Shown here: piece after piece, positions 1 through 6,049 of the stretch
Layout: each line of letters starts with the position of its first letter
Position numbering within the stretch: position 1 is the stretch's first letter
Assembly: GCA_001919995.1 (NCBI GenBank)
Contig: MNIY01000194.1
Coordinates: 1-9,776 of the forward strand
Direction: 5' to 3'
Length of the DNA stretch: 9,776 nt
DNA from: Ktedonobacter sp. 13_1_20CM_4_53_11
GTDB taxonomy: Bacteria > Chloroflexota > Ktedonobacteria > Ktedonobacterales > Ktedonobacteraceae
The notes under the pieces: generated by a model
What the model was told of the DNA's origin: nothing
Databases searched by the model: none
What the model saw: the letters and a program-made list of their open reading frames with translations, nothing else
Program-made: the position numbers and the translations under genes

Positions 1-299
1 ACACGGGTGCTTTTGAACGTCATGACGGAATAGTTCTGGATATCCAGGAAGTCGGGGGACTTCAGGTGGGTGTCGCGATATTCCACGCCCGAATCCAAGG
101 TCGATGCGTCGATCTCCACTTCCACCGAGGAGCGAGACGGGTCAGCCTCCTCAAGAACGATGGTGCCGTTGACGGTCTTGAAGTGGCCCTTGACCGTCGT
201 AAACATCATGTGTTTGCCTGAGAACTCAACCAGGGTATGATTCGGGTCGAGTTTCCAGATGCTGCGGGTGGTGGCCGCGGGTTCGCTCTGCGTTGTCAT
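1..299 (-). CDS. YceI-like family protein, N-terminal part (3' end outside window)
   Basis: The first 99 residues are visible; YceI-family proteins usually have about 170-190, so roughly half is missing off the left edge. The fold is a lipocalin-like beta barrel that binds polyisoprenoid or other amphipathic lipids in known members; the ligand here is unknown. Family hallmarks seen: WKLDPNHTLVEFSGKHMM near residues 15-32, then TTVKGHF, EVEIDASTLDSG and RDTHLKSPDFLD, ending in VMTFKST. There is no signal peptide, so a cytoplasmic location is likely, unlike periplasmic E. coli YceI. The ATG at 299 is chosen because GGGAGG (307-312) lies 7 bases upstream. It is the last visible gene of the same-strand MarR/monooxygenase/SnoaL cluster, but 435 bp and a MITE-like repeat separate it from the SnoaL gene, so co-transcription is uncertain. 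Confidence 0.9.
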   Translation of the reverse strand, partial: MTTQSEPAATTRSIWKLDPNHTLVEFSGKHMMFTTVKGHFKTVNGTIVLEEADPSRSSVEVEIDASTLDSGVEYRDTHLKSPDFLDIQNYSVMTFKSTR

Positions 300-306
300 G
301 TTCTTT

Positions 307-312
307 CCTCCC
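307..312 (-). promoter_or_regulatory. Ribosome binding site of the YceI-like gene
   Basis: GGGAGG read on the minus strand, 7 bases before the ATG at 299. It lies immediately outside one arm of the inverted repeat 313-466, so that repeat forms the start of the leader of this gene. Confidence 0.75.
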
Positions 313-466
313 TTGACAAGATACTGCTGGCGAACTCCATGTTCGTAGGGGTGAACTCTCACTGTGAGCGTGAAAGTTGGTTCGCATTCCCCACCATGAG
401 GCAAAAACGCCCTGTTTTGGCGATATCTTTCCCCACTTTTTGAGTTCGCCAGCAGTATCTTGACAA
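313..466. repeat. MITE-like element: 24-bp inverted repeats flanking 106 bp
   Basis: The arms 313-336 and 443-466 are inverted copies with one mismatch; the inner 20 bases (317-336 and 443-462, CAAGATACTGCTGGCGAACT and its complement) match perfectly. The 106-bp core has no plausible gene but holds a small palindrome (CTCACTGTGAG, 358-368). A 3-base GAC at 315-317 and 462-464 could be a target duplication, but it overlaps the arms and so is ambiguous. Size, long terminal repeats and absence of a transposase fit a non-autonomous miniature transposon. Its proximity to the YceI-like start means it could also influence that gene's expression. A plain regulatory stem-loop is less likely given the 106-base spacer. 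Confidence 0.6.
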
Positions 467-485
467 CTACGGTTTTTTTCCGTTG

Positions 486-509
486 GGGAACGGAAGCTCT
501 TCCGTTCCC
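486..509. repeat. Perfect 10-bp hairpin between the SnoaL-like and YceI-like genes
   Basis: GGGAACGGAA (486-495) and TTCCGTTCCC (500-509) form a perfect stem around the loop GCTC. It lies 225 bases downstream of the SnoaL-like stop. No T-run follows it on the minus strand (the T-run at 473-479 is on the plus strand and precedes the stem), so it is not a canonical intrinsic terminator for the upstream operon. It could still pause transcription or be part of the adjacent repeat debris. The rest of 510-734 shows nothing I can support. Confidence 0.5.
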
Positions 510-734
510 TCCTTATCTTACTTTATGTAAGGACCTTTTAGGCCCGCTGGCGAAATTCACAACGCGAAGCTCCCAATCGGCTTCACAGGCCGACGAAGAG
601 GAAAGGTTTCTTTGCCCTGGACGGTTCCTAAGCGGCCATTACTCGCATCTTTTATCTTTTCATACTTCTTTTTCATTCTCGACACGGGCTTACCGTTGCA
701 AATTTCATCGGTGGGCCTAATGGGCCATGTTGTT

Positions 735-1190
735 CTACCGGCTGGATTGCTCACTTCGATTGAGCCAGGGGTAACGGGCGGTATCGGCTCCAGCATAGTC
801 CGGGTCGAGGTAGATAAAGAGGCGCTCTATCTTGAAATCGCCGATCTCGAAGACATCGCACCAGCGCCCCGCATGCGAGACTCCGGCTTGCCACGGCGTG
901 CCATCCGCAGTCGTCCCAGACGAGGTTCCCTCCACCACTACCATATTCCCCTGGAGAATATAGTTGAAGTAGGCATAGTCGTGGCGGATCGACTTCAAGA
1001 TAGCGGCGACATTGCTAAACAGTTGCTCAATCTCTCGCCGCCCGTTGGCCAACCCCCACTTCGGGAAGTACACTTGTGCATCATCGGCGAACAGGTCGAA
1101 GAACTCCTCACCGCGATCCAACCGCTTCAAGTAATCCAGCGCGACAGATTTGCGCTGCTCATCGGTCATCGTCTGTTGTAAGACAGCCAT
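735..1190 (-). CDS. SnoaL-like / NTF2-fold small protein
   Basis: A 151-residue protein of the size and pattern of SnoaL/NTF2-like alpha-beta barrels. Visible hallmarks: an N-terminal helix DYLKRLDRGEEFFDLFADDAQVYFPKWG-type segment, then GRREIEQLF, a central VVVEGTSSGTTADGTPW strand pair and a C-terminal RLFIYLDPDY strand. Members include polyketide cyclases, isomerases and small binding proteins; the reaction here cannot be assigned from sequence. The ATG at 1190 is preferred over an in-frame ATG at 1235 because GGAGGG (1197-1202) sits 6 bases before it. It follows the FAD monooxygenase stop by 75 bases on the same strand, so the two probably form an operon. The pairing suggests that it acts on, or protects, the monooxygenase product; that is inference. 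Confidence 0.82.
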   Translation of the reverse strand: MAVLQQTMTDEQRKSVALDYLKRLDRGEEFFDLFADDAQVYFPKWGLANGRREIEQLFSNVAAILKSIRHDYAYFNYILQGNMVVVEGTSSGTTADGTPWQAGVSHAGRWCDVFEIGDFKIERLFIYLDPDYAGADTARYPWLNRSEQSSR

Positions 1191-1265
1191 CGTATTCCCT
1201 CCAAAGATCTCTTCTTGAGCGAGCCAGGTGAACAAGGGTCGCCGGGCTGACTCGCTTTCTCCAGT

Positions 1266-3044
1266 TCATGTTCTCAGCGCGGTATAGTCTGCCGCGGTGG
1301 GTCTGCCGAGCACCTGCTGCATGACGTTGATCAGTTGGGAAGTGGGGTCAGGCCCGATGCGAGGTGTCCGCCAGGCGACGTGCCGATCTGGACGGACGAG
1401 GACGCACCCATTGGACTCAATCTCCCTCAGCTTCTCCCAATCCGCGTAGACGTCGAGGATACCGTCCCGCGAGCCGATGATATGGACGTCGATCCCAATG
1501 CCGGTATGCTGCGTTGCGGCCTGCGCAGCCTCGATCCACGGTTCTCCGCCGATTCCGGTCAGCAGTGCGAAGTCGGTGCCATTGACCAGATCGAGGGTGG
1601 AGATCAGGGTGCGGTCGCGTTCGATCCAGGCGTGGGGCAGATGGGCGCCAGACCAGGTGGTTGGTTGGTAGTAGAGCTGCGAATCGCGGTTGGAGGCCGG
1701 TTCTGAGGTGCCGTCGGGAACGATGGCGCCGGCCCGGTAGCGATAGCCCACCTCGACGTTGTGTGCGTTGAACTGGTAGTTGGTCAGCTCGATCGCATCG
1801 CGCAGGGCCTTGCGTCGCCGTTCGCCCTCTTCCCCTGGCGCGTAGAGGCCAGCAAGAGCTGCCCACCCCTCACTCTCTGATTGGCCTGGGGCAAACCCAA
1901 GGGCAGAAGGGATTGCCGCCATTTCCCCGACGCTGGTGATGGCCCGGTCGACCACTTGCCGTCCGACCGGTTGTCGCTCGGCGGAGTAGGTCTCCAGCAG
2001 CGACGGTGCGGCTCGTCCGTCGAGGACCAGGGCGAGTTTCCAGGCGAGGTTGAAGGCATCTGCGATCGAGGTGTTGAGCCCCAACCCGTTGGTCGGCGGG
2101 TGTCGATGCACGGCATCACCCATACACAGCACACGCCCGGCGCTGTAGCGAGGTGCCACCTGGGCGTTGATTTGCCACAGGGCAAAGCCCTTCAGGGTCA
2201 CCTCGACCGAGCTGTCACCGATCACCTTGTGGACCCGGCCGACGAGGTAGTCCTCACGGTCACTGATGGTTTCGCGGTTGGGGTCGTACATGATCACCAT
2301 GACGAACTCGCTCCATGGCTTGTGACAGATCAACGTACCCGCGCCGACCATGAAGTCGGTGCCAGGGGAGACGTTCCAGTACAAGACCCCGGGTCGGTAA
2401 GAGAGATACCTGGTCAAGTCAGCAGCGAACCAGATATTGGCCGCTTCGGCCAGCCCGGCATCACCCTCGACAGTCAGTCCTGCCTGATCCAGCACCCGAC
2501 TGCGGCCTCCGTCAGCGCCGACGAGGTACTGGCTGCGCACCGTCAGGTCTTGGCCCGCCGAGCGGTCCCGGATAGTAGCAGTCACTCCGCTGTCATCCTG
2601 ACGCAGTTCGAGGAATTCATGATTGAACCGCAGATCGCAGACACCTGCTTCGATGATGGCCGCCACCAGCAGGGGTTCCAACACCGTCTGGGGACAGTTG
2701 GTCATCGGGCTAGGGCTGGCCTTGCGGTAATCGGCTGCGCGGTCGGGACTGGTACCCCATGTCTGCAGCCGGGCCACTTCAAGGCCAGCAAGGCTGGTTG
2801 ACCAGACGTTGTTGCTCATCAAGTGCTGTGGAGTGCCGACTGCCAGCAGCCGGTCCTCGATCCCCATGTGCCGGAAGATCTCGACGGTGCGCTGGTTCAC
2901 GATGTGTGCCCGTGGCGTGTGCGCAGTGCCAGGGTACTTCTCCACGAGCATGTGTGCAACGCCGTAGCGAGACAGCAGCAGCGAAGTAGCCAGCCCCGCC
3001 GGCCCAGCACCGACGATGAGGACGGGGACGCTAATCTCGTTCAC
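1266..3044 (-). CDS. FAD-dependent aromatic monooxygenase (TfdB / phenol-hydroxylase type)
   Basis: A 592-residue class A flavoprotein monooxygenase, which uses NAD(P)H and O2 to hydroxylate an aromatic ring in the cytoplasm. Motifs in order: the FAD-binding GAGPAG at residues 12-17 with acidic E35; the DG motif VGADGGRSR at 175-183; the GD motif LCMGDAVHRHPPTNGLGLN at 306-324; and a thioredoxin-like C-terminal domain ending in VLVRPDRHVAWR around 548-559. Length and the C-terminal QLYYQPTTWSGAHLPHAW block match 2,4-dichlorophenol/phenol hydroxylases (about 600 residues). The substrate is unknown; a polyketide-tailoring role is possible. GTG at 3044 is chosen over ATG 3101 because AAGGAGGG (3049-3056) lies just before it and the FAD motif then falls at the usual residue 12. 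The operator-bearing promoter upstream implies MarR control. Confidence 0.93.
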   Translation of the reverse strand: MNEISVPVLIVGAGPAGLATSLLLSRYGVAHMLVEKYPGTAHTPRAHIVNQRTVEIFRHMGIEDRLLAVGTPQHLMSNNVWSTSLAGLEVARLQTWGTSPDRAADYRKASPSPMTNCPQTVLEPLLVAAIIEAGVCDLRFNHEFLELRQDDSGVTATIRDRSAGQDLTVRSQYLVGADGGRSRVLDQAGLTVEGDAGLAEAANIWFAADLTRYLSYRPGVLYWNVSPGTDFMVGAGTLICHKPWSEFVMVIMYDPNRETISDREDYLVGRVHKVIGDSSVEVTLKGFALWQINAQVAPRYSAGRVLCMGDAVHRHPPTNGLGLNTSIADAFNLAWKLALVLDGRAAPSLLETYSAERQPVGRQVVDRAITSVGEMAAIPSALGFAPGQSESEGWAALAGLYAPGEEGERRRKALRDAIELTNYQFNAHNVEVGYRYRAGAIVPDGTSEPASNRDSQLYYQPTTWSGAHLPHAWIERDRTLISTLDLVNGTDFALLTGIGGEPWIEAAQAATQHTGIGIDVHIIGSRDGILDVYADWEKLREIESNGCVLVRPDRHVAWRTPRIGPDPTSQLINVMQQVLGRPTAADYTALRT

Positions 3045-3048
3045 GATA

Positions 3049-3056
3049 CCCTCCTT
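3049..3056 (-). promoter_or_regulatory. Ribosome binding site deciding the GTG start of the monooxygenase
   Basis: AAGGAGGG on the minus strand, 4 bases before GTG 3044. No comparable site precedes the upstream in-frame ATG at 3101, which would add 19 poorly conserved basic residues. Confidence 0.75.
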
Positions 3057-3113
3057 GAGGCATTGAAGCCTTCGAAAAATTTTCCGTCGCACATTTAACA
3101 TTTCAAGTTCATA

Positions 3114-3143
3114 TATCTTAAATTAAGGATATCTTAAATTAAG
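3114..3143. promoter_or_regulatory. Tandem MarR operator candidates
   Basis: TATCTTAAATTAAG occurs at 3114-3127 and again at 3130-3143, a perfect 14-bp direct repeat with a 16-bp period. The second copy lies within TCTTAA-A-TTAAGA, a perfect odd-centred palindrome as MarR dimers prefer. The same 12-base core, inverted, occurs downstream of the marR -10 box (3853-3864). Binding of the MarR protein encoded at 3359-3817 is inferred. Confidence 0.75.
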
Positions 3144-3154
3144 ACATTTGTCAA
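3126..3154 (-). promoter_or_regulatory. Sigma70-type promoter of the monooxygenase operon
   Basis: On the minus strand, TTGACA (3154-3149) is followed by exactly 17 bases and TATCCT (3131-3126): a perfect -35 and a 4/6 -10. The transcript would begin around 3119 with a leader of about 75 bases. One copy of the repeated AT-rich operator (3130-3143) fills the spacer and the other (3114-3127) overlaps the -10 and start site, the arrangement expected for repression. Confidence 0.72.
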
Positions 3155-3358
3155 GAGTTTGGAGGGGGAATTTTTGTGAAAGCTGACATCTCCTCAAATT
3201 GGACTTGCCAGAATCGAGACCGGTTTAGAAGCACAACGAGCTCTCATCACGGCCTTCTCACCACGAGGCTCGTGAAGTCACCTCCTCCACGAACCTAGGA
3301 GTGGATGGCAGCTAGTTGACGAACTCGATTCCAAATCAGGAGGTCAGCAGAGAGAACG
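3155..3358. other. Gap between marR stop and monooxygenase promoter
   Basis: About 200 bases with no supported gene. A short near-palindrome CACGAG-G-CTCGTG (3262-3274) is too tight to be a convincing hairpin, and no T-run terminator follows marR. Read-through from marR into the monooxygenase is therefore possible. Confidence 0.4.
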
Positions 3359-3817
3359 TTAGGGATTGCGGTCAAAGCCTTTTTGGGCTGCGAGACCCAG
3401 TTTTTTGAGCAGGTGAGCAGCCTGAACCTGCTCTTCTGGAGTCAGACCACTCACGGCCTGGTGGATGGCCTCTGTATGTTTGGGGAAGATAGCCGCCAGG
3501 AGATCGTGGCCCTGTGGCGTCAGTTCCGCGAAAATGACGCGTCGGTCATGCGGAGAGGGTCTGCGGACCAGCAACTGCTTTTGCTCTAACTTGTCAACGG
3601 AATACGTAATATTGCCGCTGGAAATTAAGACTTTCTCGCCGATCTGCTGGAGCGGCAGAGCTCCTTTATGATAGAGGGCCTCGAGAATGGCAAATTCTGT
3701 CGGGTTCAAGCCATGGCAACGGGCATCGCGCTCCGCATAGGCAGAGACCCAGTTACTTGCACGCCAAAGCACAACGAATAGTTCCAACGCAGGATCTTTT
3801 TGAGGAGTGTCTGACAT
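3359..3817 (-). CDS. MarR-family transcriptional regulator
   Basis: A 152-residue winged helix-turn-helix protein, typical MarR length. The DNA-binding core runs from about residue 37 to 105: LNPTEFAILEALYHKGALPLQQIGEKV, then the recognition helix ISSGNITYSVDKLEQKQLLV and the wing RRPSPHDRRVIFAELTPQG with the conserved DRR. Flanking helices would form the dimer and the ligand pocket. MarR proteins usually repress their own gene and a neighbour, and release DNA on binding a phenolic or similar ligand. The context fits: it lies upstream on the same strand as an aromatic monooxygenase, and matching operator boxes occur at both promoters. The start ATG at 3817 has only a weak site (GAGAG, about 5 bases upstream), which would keep expression low. 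Confidence 0.93.
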   Translation of the reverse strand: MSDTPQKDPALELFVVLWRASNWVSAYAERDARCHGLNPTEFAILEALYHKGALPLQQIGEKVLISSGNITYSVDKLEQKQLLVRRPSPHDRRVIFAELTPQGHDLLAAIFPKHTEAIHQAVSGLTPEEQVQAAHLLKKLGLAAQKGFDRNP

Positions 3818-3852
3818 AATTCTCTCAGCTCCAGTTTCTGACCAACAATCTC

Positions 3853-3864
3853 TAATTTAAGATA
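3853..3864 (-). promoter_or_regulatory. MarR operator candidate at the marR promoter
   Basis: Read on the minus strand this is TATCTTAAATTA, identical to the first 12 bases of both boxes in the monooxygenase promoter. It sits directly downstream of the marR -10 hexamer, so binding would block transcription start: autorepression. Confidence 0.72.
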
Positions 3865-3893
3865 ATTATATCCAAGAAAGAGAGCTCCGTCAA
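3865..3893 (-). promoter_or_regulatory. Sigma70-type promoter of marR
   Basis: On the minus strand TTGACG (3893-3888) is followed by a 17-base spacer and TATAAT (3870-3865): 5/6 and 6/6 matches. Transcription would start near 3858, inside the operator box, with a leader of about 40 bases. Confidence 0.75.
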
Positions 3894-4180
3894 CTATACT
3901 AGCAACTTGGTGATCACTTTCAGCCATCGCTTTGGTTCCTCTCAGATGGCTGCCTCGCGGCAGTACTTCGCCCATCATCATCGGCAGCGATCGCTTTTCT
4001 GCTTACTGAGTGAGGCGACCAGCAATAATTCACAGACCCTGCCCTCCCCTCTTGCAGAGATTTTCTTATCCCGTTATACTGTTTTCACTGTCAATAATAC
4101 TAATCTGACTACCGATATCTAAATGAGCAGGTCGTGGGAAGGGTTGTCTATGCAAAAAGATAGTTAGCCTGGACAACGCA
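3894..4180. other. AT-rich gap without a supported gene
   Basis: No reading frame here has a credible start, length or family resemblance. A weak plus-strand promoter-like pair (TTGCAG 4052-4057, 17 bases, TATACT 4075-4080) points toward the inverted repeats at 4181-4402; it is at most suggestive. Confidence 0.35.
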
Positions 4181-4348
4181 GTGTAAATTTGGGAAATAAG
4201 CTGGTGGAATCTTGCCAATTATGCTGGTGACTCTCGGTTCACTCTCTCTTTCATTTGCCTCTAGAATGGCTCCACAGGACAAAGAAGGAGAGATGCTTTC
4301 AACAGAGGAATGGCAAAGAAATCAGCAGCTTATTTCCCAAATTTACAC
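4181..4348. repeat. 23-bp perfect inverted repeat enclosing 122 bp (MITE-like)
   Basis: The arms 4181-4203 and 4326-4348 (starting GTGTAAATTTGGGAAATAAG) are perfect reverse complements. Outside the arms, CCTGG (4168-4172) and CCAGG (4349-4353) also mirror each other but at unequal distance. The 168-bp size without a transposase suggests a miniature transposon or the relic of an insertion sequence. No clear target duplication is visible. The arm CAGTGTAAATTT resembles the CAGTGCAAATTT of the Tn7-like right end at 9084-9095 (11 of 12), perhaps by chance. Confidence 0.6.
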
Positions 4349-4379
4349 CCAGGATACGTGTAAAAATCTATCACTATGA
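4266..4379 (+). pseudogene. Possible remnant of a plus-strand gene (N-terminal scrap)
   Basis: A 37-codon frame opens at ATG 4266, with a second ATG at 4293 directly after GAAGGAGAG. The peptide (…LSTEEWQRNQQLISQIYTQDT…) reads like ordinary amphipathic coding sequence, then stops inside the hairpin 4348-4402. Beyond the hairpin another frame gives DAAQKRELWYAQLPLDFCRL and then a stop near 4485. This could be one gene interrupted by the hairpin with a frame change, or chance. I recognise no family, and the right arm of the inverted repeat overlaps it. Confidence 0.22.
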
Positions 4380-4402
4380 GCGATTTTTACACGTATCCTG
4401 GG
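4348..4402. repeat. 21-bp perfect hairpin with 13-base loop
   Basis: Arms 4348-4368 and 4382-4402 (CCCAGGATACGTGTAAAAAT plus one base, and its complement) pair perfectly around TATCACTATGAGC. It shares base 4348 with the right arm of the neighbouring inverted repeat. No T-run follows on either strand, so it is not a standard intrinsic terminator, although it lies about 100 bases downstream of the methyltransferase remnant on the minus strand. It may be two transposon ends joined head to head, or a mobile palindromic repeat. Confidence 0.7.
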
Positions 4403-4500
4403 CCTACCTCAACAAGCAGCGATGCAGCTCAAAAGCGGGAACTCTGGTACGCCCAACTGCCACTCGACTTTTGCCGCCTTATCTAGTAACCTTGCTGGTA

Positions 4501-5185
4501 TCATCGGTGAACAATAAAGACGAACTCTAAGCCAGAACGGTCGGGGGCATCTCGAACTGATTCTACCGTTAATTGAGCATGGGAGAGTGTCTCAGCAATC
4601 TCTGATCGGGTGCGGAACCTTAAGGTTGACTCGGACGTTATCACGTTCCCGTCCTTTCGGAACATGAATGTGTAGCGAAAAGAGACCAGCGGCAGCTGCA
4701 CGTTCATCAGCTCCACCCAGGACTCGACCGTGCCGATTCCGGGCGCTTCAATTGTCTGGTAGGACTGTTCTCGGTTCCAGCCTTTCCATGCTTCCTTGGT
4801 TGGATCACGCACCTCAAAGACAAGCCGCCCATCCGGGCGAAGCGCATCACGGCACGCACGAAGAGTTGTCATCCACTCCTCGTCCGCAACGAATACTTGT
4901 GCCACATTGCCAGTCATGGTGATGAGATCGGTATGCAATCCTTTGAGCTGCGCCGCTGTGCCGGTCATCCAGCGAGGCTGCAGCTGGGTCGATGCCAATG
5001 ACCTCTTTCCCGAGCGCTGCTAGACGACAGGCAAGCGTACCGGTTCCGCATCCCAGGTCAATGACAGAGTGGGCGTGGAACTCGTCTGCTATGGCTAGAT
5101 ATGGAGCGAGGTCTGGTCGGTCTGGACTGTCGAGGAGGTCATAGATTTCGGCAAGTTTGGGCTCGGCAAATAGAGCGTCAGGCAT
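4501..5185 (-). pseudogene. Class I SAM-dependent methyltransferase, split by a frameshifting deletion
   Basis: The first part (5185 to about 4970) encodes a Rossmann start: VIDLGCGTGTLACRL (SAM motif I, residues 41-55) and VIGIDPAAASLD with acidic D66. The reading then leaves frame. The rest continues in the next frame from about 4968 to the stop at 4501: GTAAQLKGLHTDLITMTGN, then RDALRPDGRLVFEVRDP and a C-terminal GLEFVFIVHR. On family grounds about a dozen residues between motif II and the next strand are missing, so this looks like a deletion of 3n+2 bases rather than a single-base error. The ATG at 5185 has AGGAGAG (5194-5200) upstream and its own promoter. Substrate is unknown. It follows the tnsC remnant on the same strand and may be transposon cargo. 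An assembly error or a second start at 4998 is possible but less likely. Confidence 0.8.
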
Positions 5186-5217
5186 CACGGTAACTCTCCT
5201 TATCAGCTGTTCATAGA

Positions 5218-5245
5218 ATAATATGCACATTGCTCGCGATGTCTA
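5218..5245 (-). promoter_or_regulatory. Promoter candidate of the methyltransferase remnant
   Basis: On the minus strand TAGACA (5245-5240), a 16-base spacer and TATTAT (5223-5218): 5/6 matches in each box. It lies between the tnsC-like stop and the methyltransferase ATG, suggesting that the methyltransferase was a separate transcription unit. Confidence 0.5.
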
Positions 5246-5272
5246 TCACACCTCGTGATTTGAGATGATTTC

Positions 5273-6049
5273 TTACCCACTGACAACATTCCAGTCCGTT
5301 TCCCCTTTCTCCCTGACCCACCGTCGTCCGGTATTGGGAGTGTTCATTTTGCGTTTGTCGTGCGATTTGAAGCGCAGAACTCCACCGCTTGGAGAAAGAG
5401 TCCATGCTCTCCCACAGCCGGGACACTCCACAAGCGCAACACCGCTCTCTTCAAAACGCTGGAGGGAAATTTGAACGACCCCAGAAAACGTGCATTTGAC
5501 CGATGCGGCAGGTTGCGACACCGCCTTCTTCCGAGATCGTGCCCCAGGTGCCTGTTCTGTAGGGGCCGAAGATGGAATCTTTTGCTCCTCCTCATTCGGG
5601 GAAGAGACCTGTTCTGCTTGCGTCTCACTCGTCTGCTCTGACTTTGCGCTCGATACCTGATCTGCTTCGACGCTAGGGAAGGCTCCATCAATAATCCGTA
5701 GCGTATCATGGCGTAGCACGAGCAGCTCTGCAGCATGCTCCAGCCACTTAGCTTGTACATCAGTAGCCTTTGCCTCATACGACCATTCCAGAGCGGCGAT
5801 CACGAGCTTCATTAGGTTGTCCATCGTCACGCGGCCTGAGTGGGTTGGGTCGAGGGCTGGTTGCGTTAGCCACGCGTAGATAGAATTTGTCCATTGGCGT
5901 AAGTTGAGCTGCGGCAAGAGTGGCTGGTAGACCTGCTCCAGGGTAGCCAGGATGTCGCGGACTTCCTCCGAGGTGTGGCTGGCAATGCGGCAAAACGGTT
6001 GCAGCGAATCGAGCCGGCGGCGCCATTGGAGCCAGGTAGGCTCAGTCAT
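5273..6049 (-). pseudogene. TnsC-like AAA+ ATPase, C-terminal fragment with Cys/His tail
   Basis: A 258-residue frame begins at ATG 6049, overlapping the N-terminal fragment by 8 bases (ATGACTGA). Residues 5-120 (WLQWRRRLDSLQPFCR, SEEVRDILATLEQVY, SGRVTMDNLMKLVIAALEWSYEAKATDV) look like the end of a TnsC/TniB ATPase: an arginine-rich strip and the helical lid. Residues 124-178 form a low-complexity Q/S/E linker, followed by RSRKK. The tail has CPGCGRAWTLSPSGG (C209, C212) and FKSHDKRK (H230), perhaps a zinc-binding or DNA-contact module. It is the wrong frame and lacks the sensor-1 part, so it is read as the broken second half of tnsC. Coupled translation into a separate protein is possible because the overlap resembles ATGA-type coupling, but an isolated lid would not hydrolyse ATP. 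Confidence 0.72.

Noticed and set aside
612..1181. Plus-strand frame of 189 codons opposite the SnoaL-like gene
   Set aside because: The minus strand has a better ribosome site and a recognisable fold; no motif or good start supports the plus frame.
1881..2801. Long plus-strand open frame (306 codons) opposite the monooxygenase
   Set aside because: It is antisense to a gene with clear FAD motifs; its peptide is rich in H, Q and R with no recognisable domain, typical of a GC-rich shadow frame.
4052..4080. Plus-strand promoter TTGCAG-17-TATACT
   Set aside because: The -35 matches only 3 of 6 and no supported gene follows; AT-rich sequence produces such pairs by chance.
4348..4402. Rho-independent terminator
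   Set aside because: The stem is strong but no T-run follows on either strand, and the 13-base loop is long for a terminator.
6042..6049. Programmed frameshift making one full TnsC
   Set aside because: A +1 shift at the TGA would join the frames, but the joined protein would still lack the sensor-1 segment, so decay by deletion is the simpler reading.
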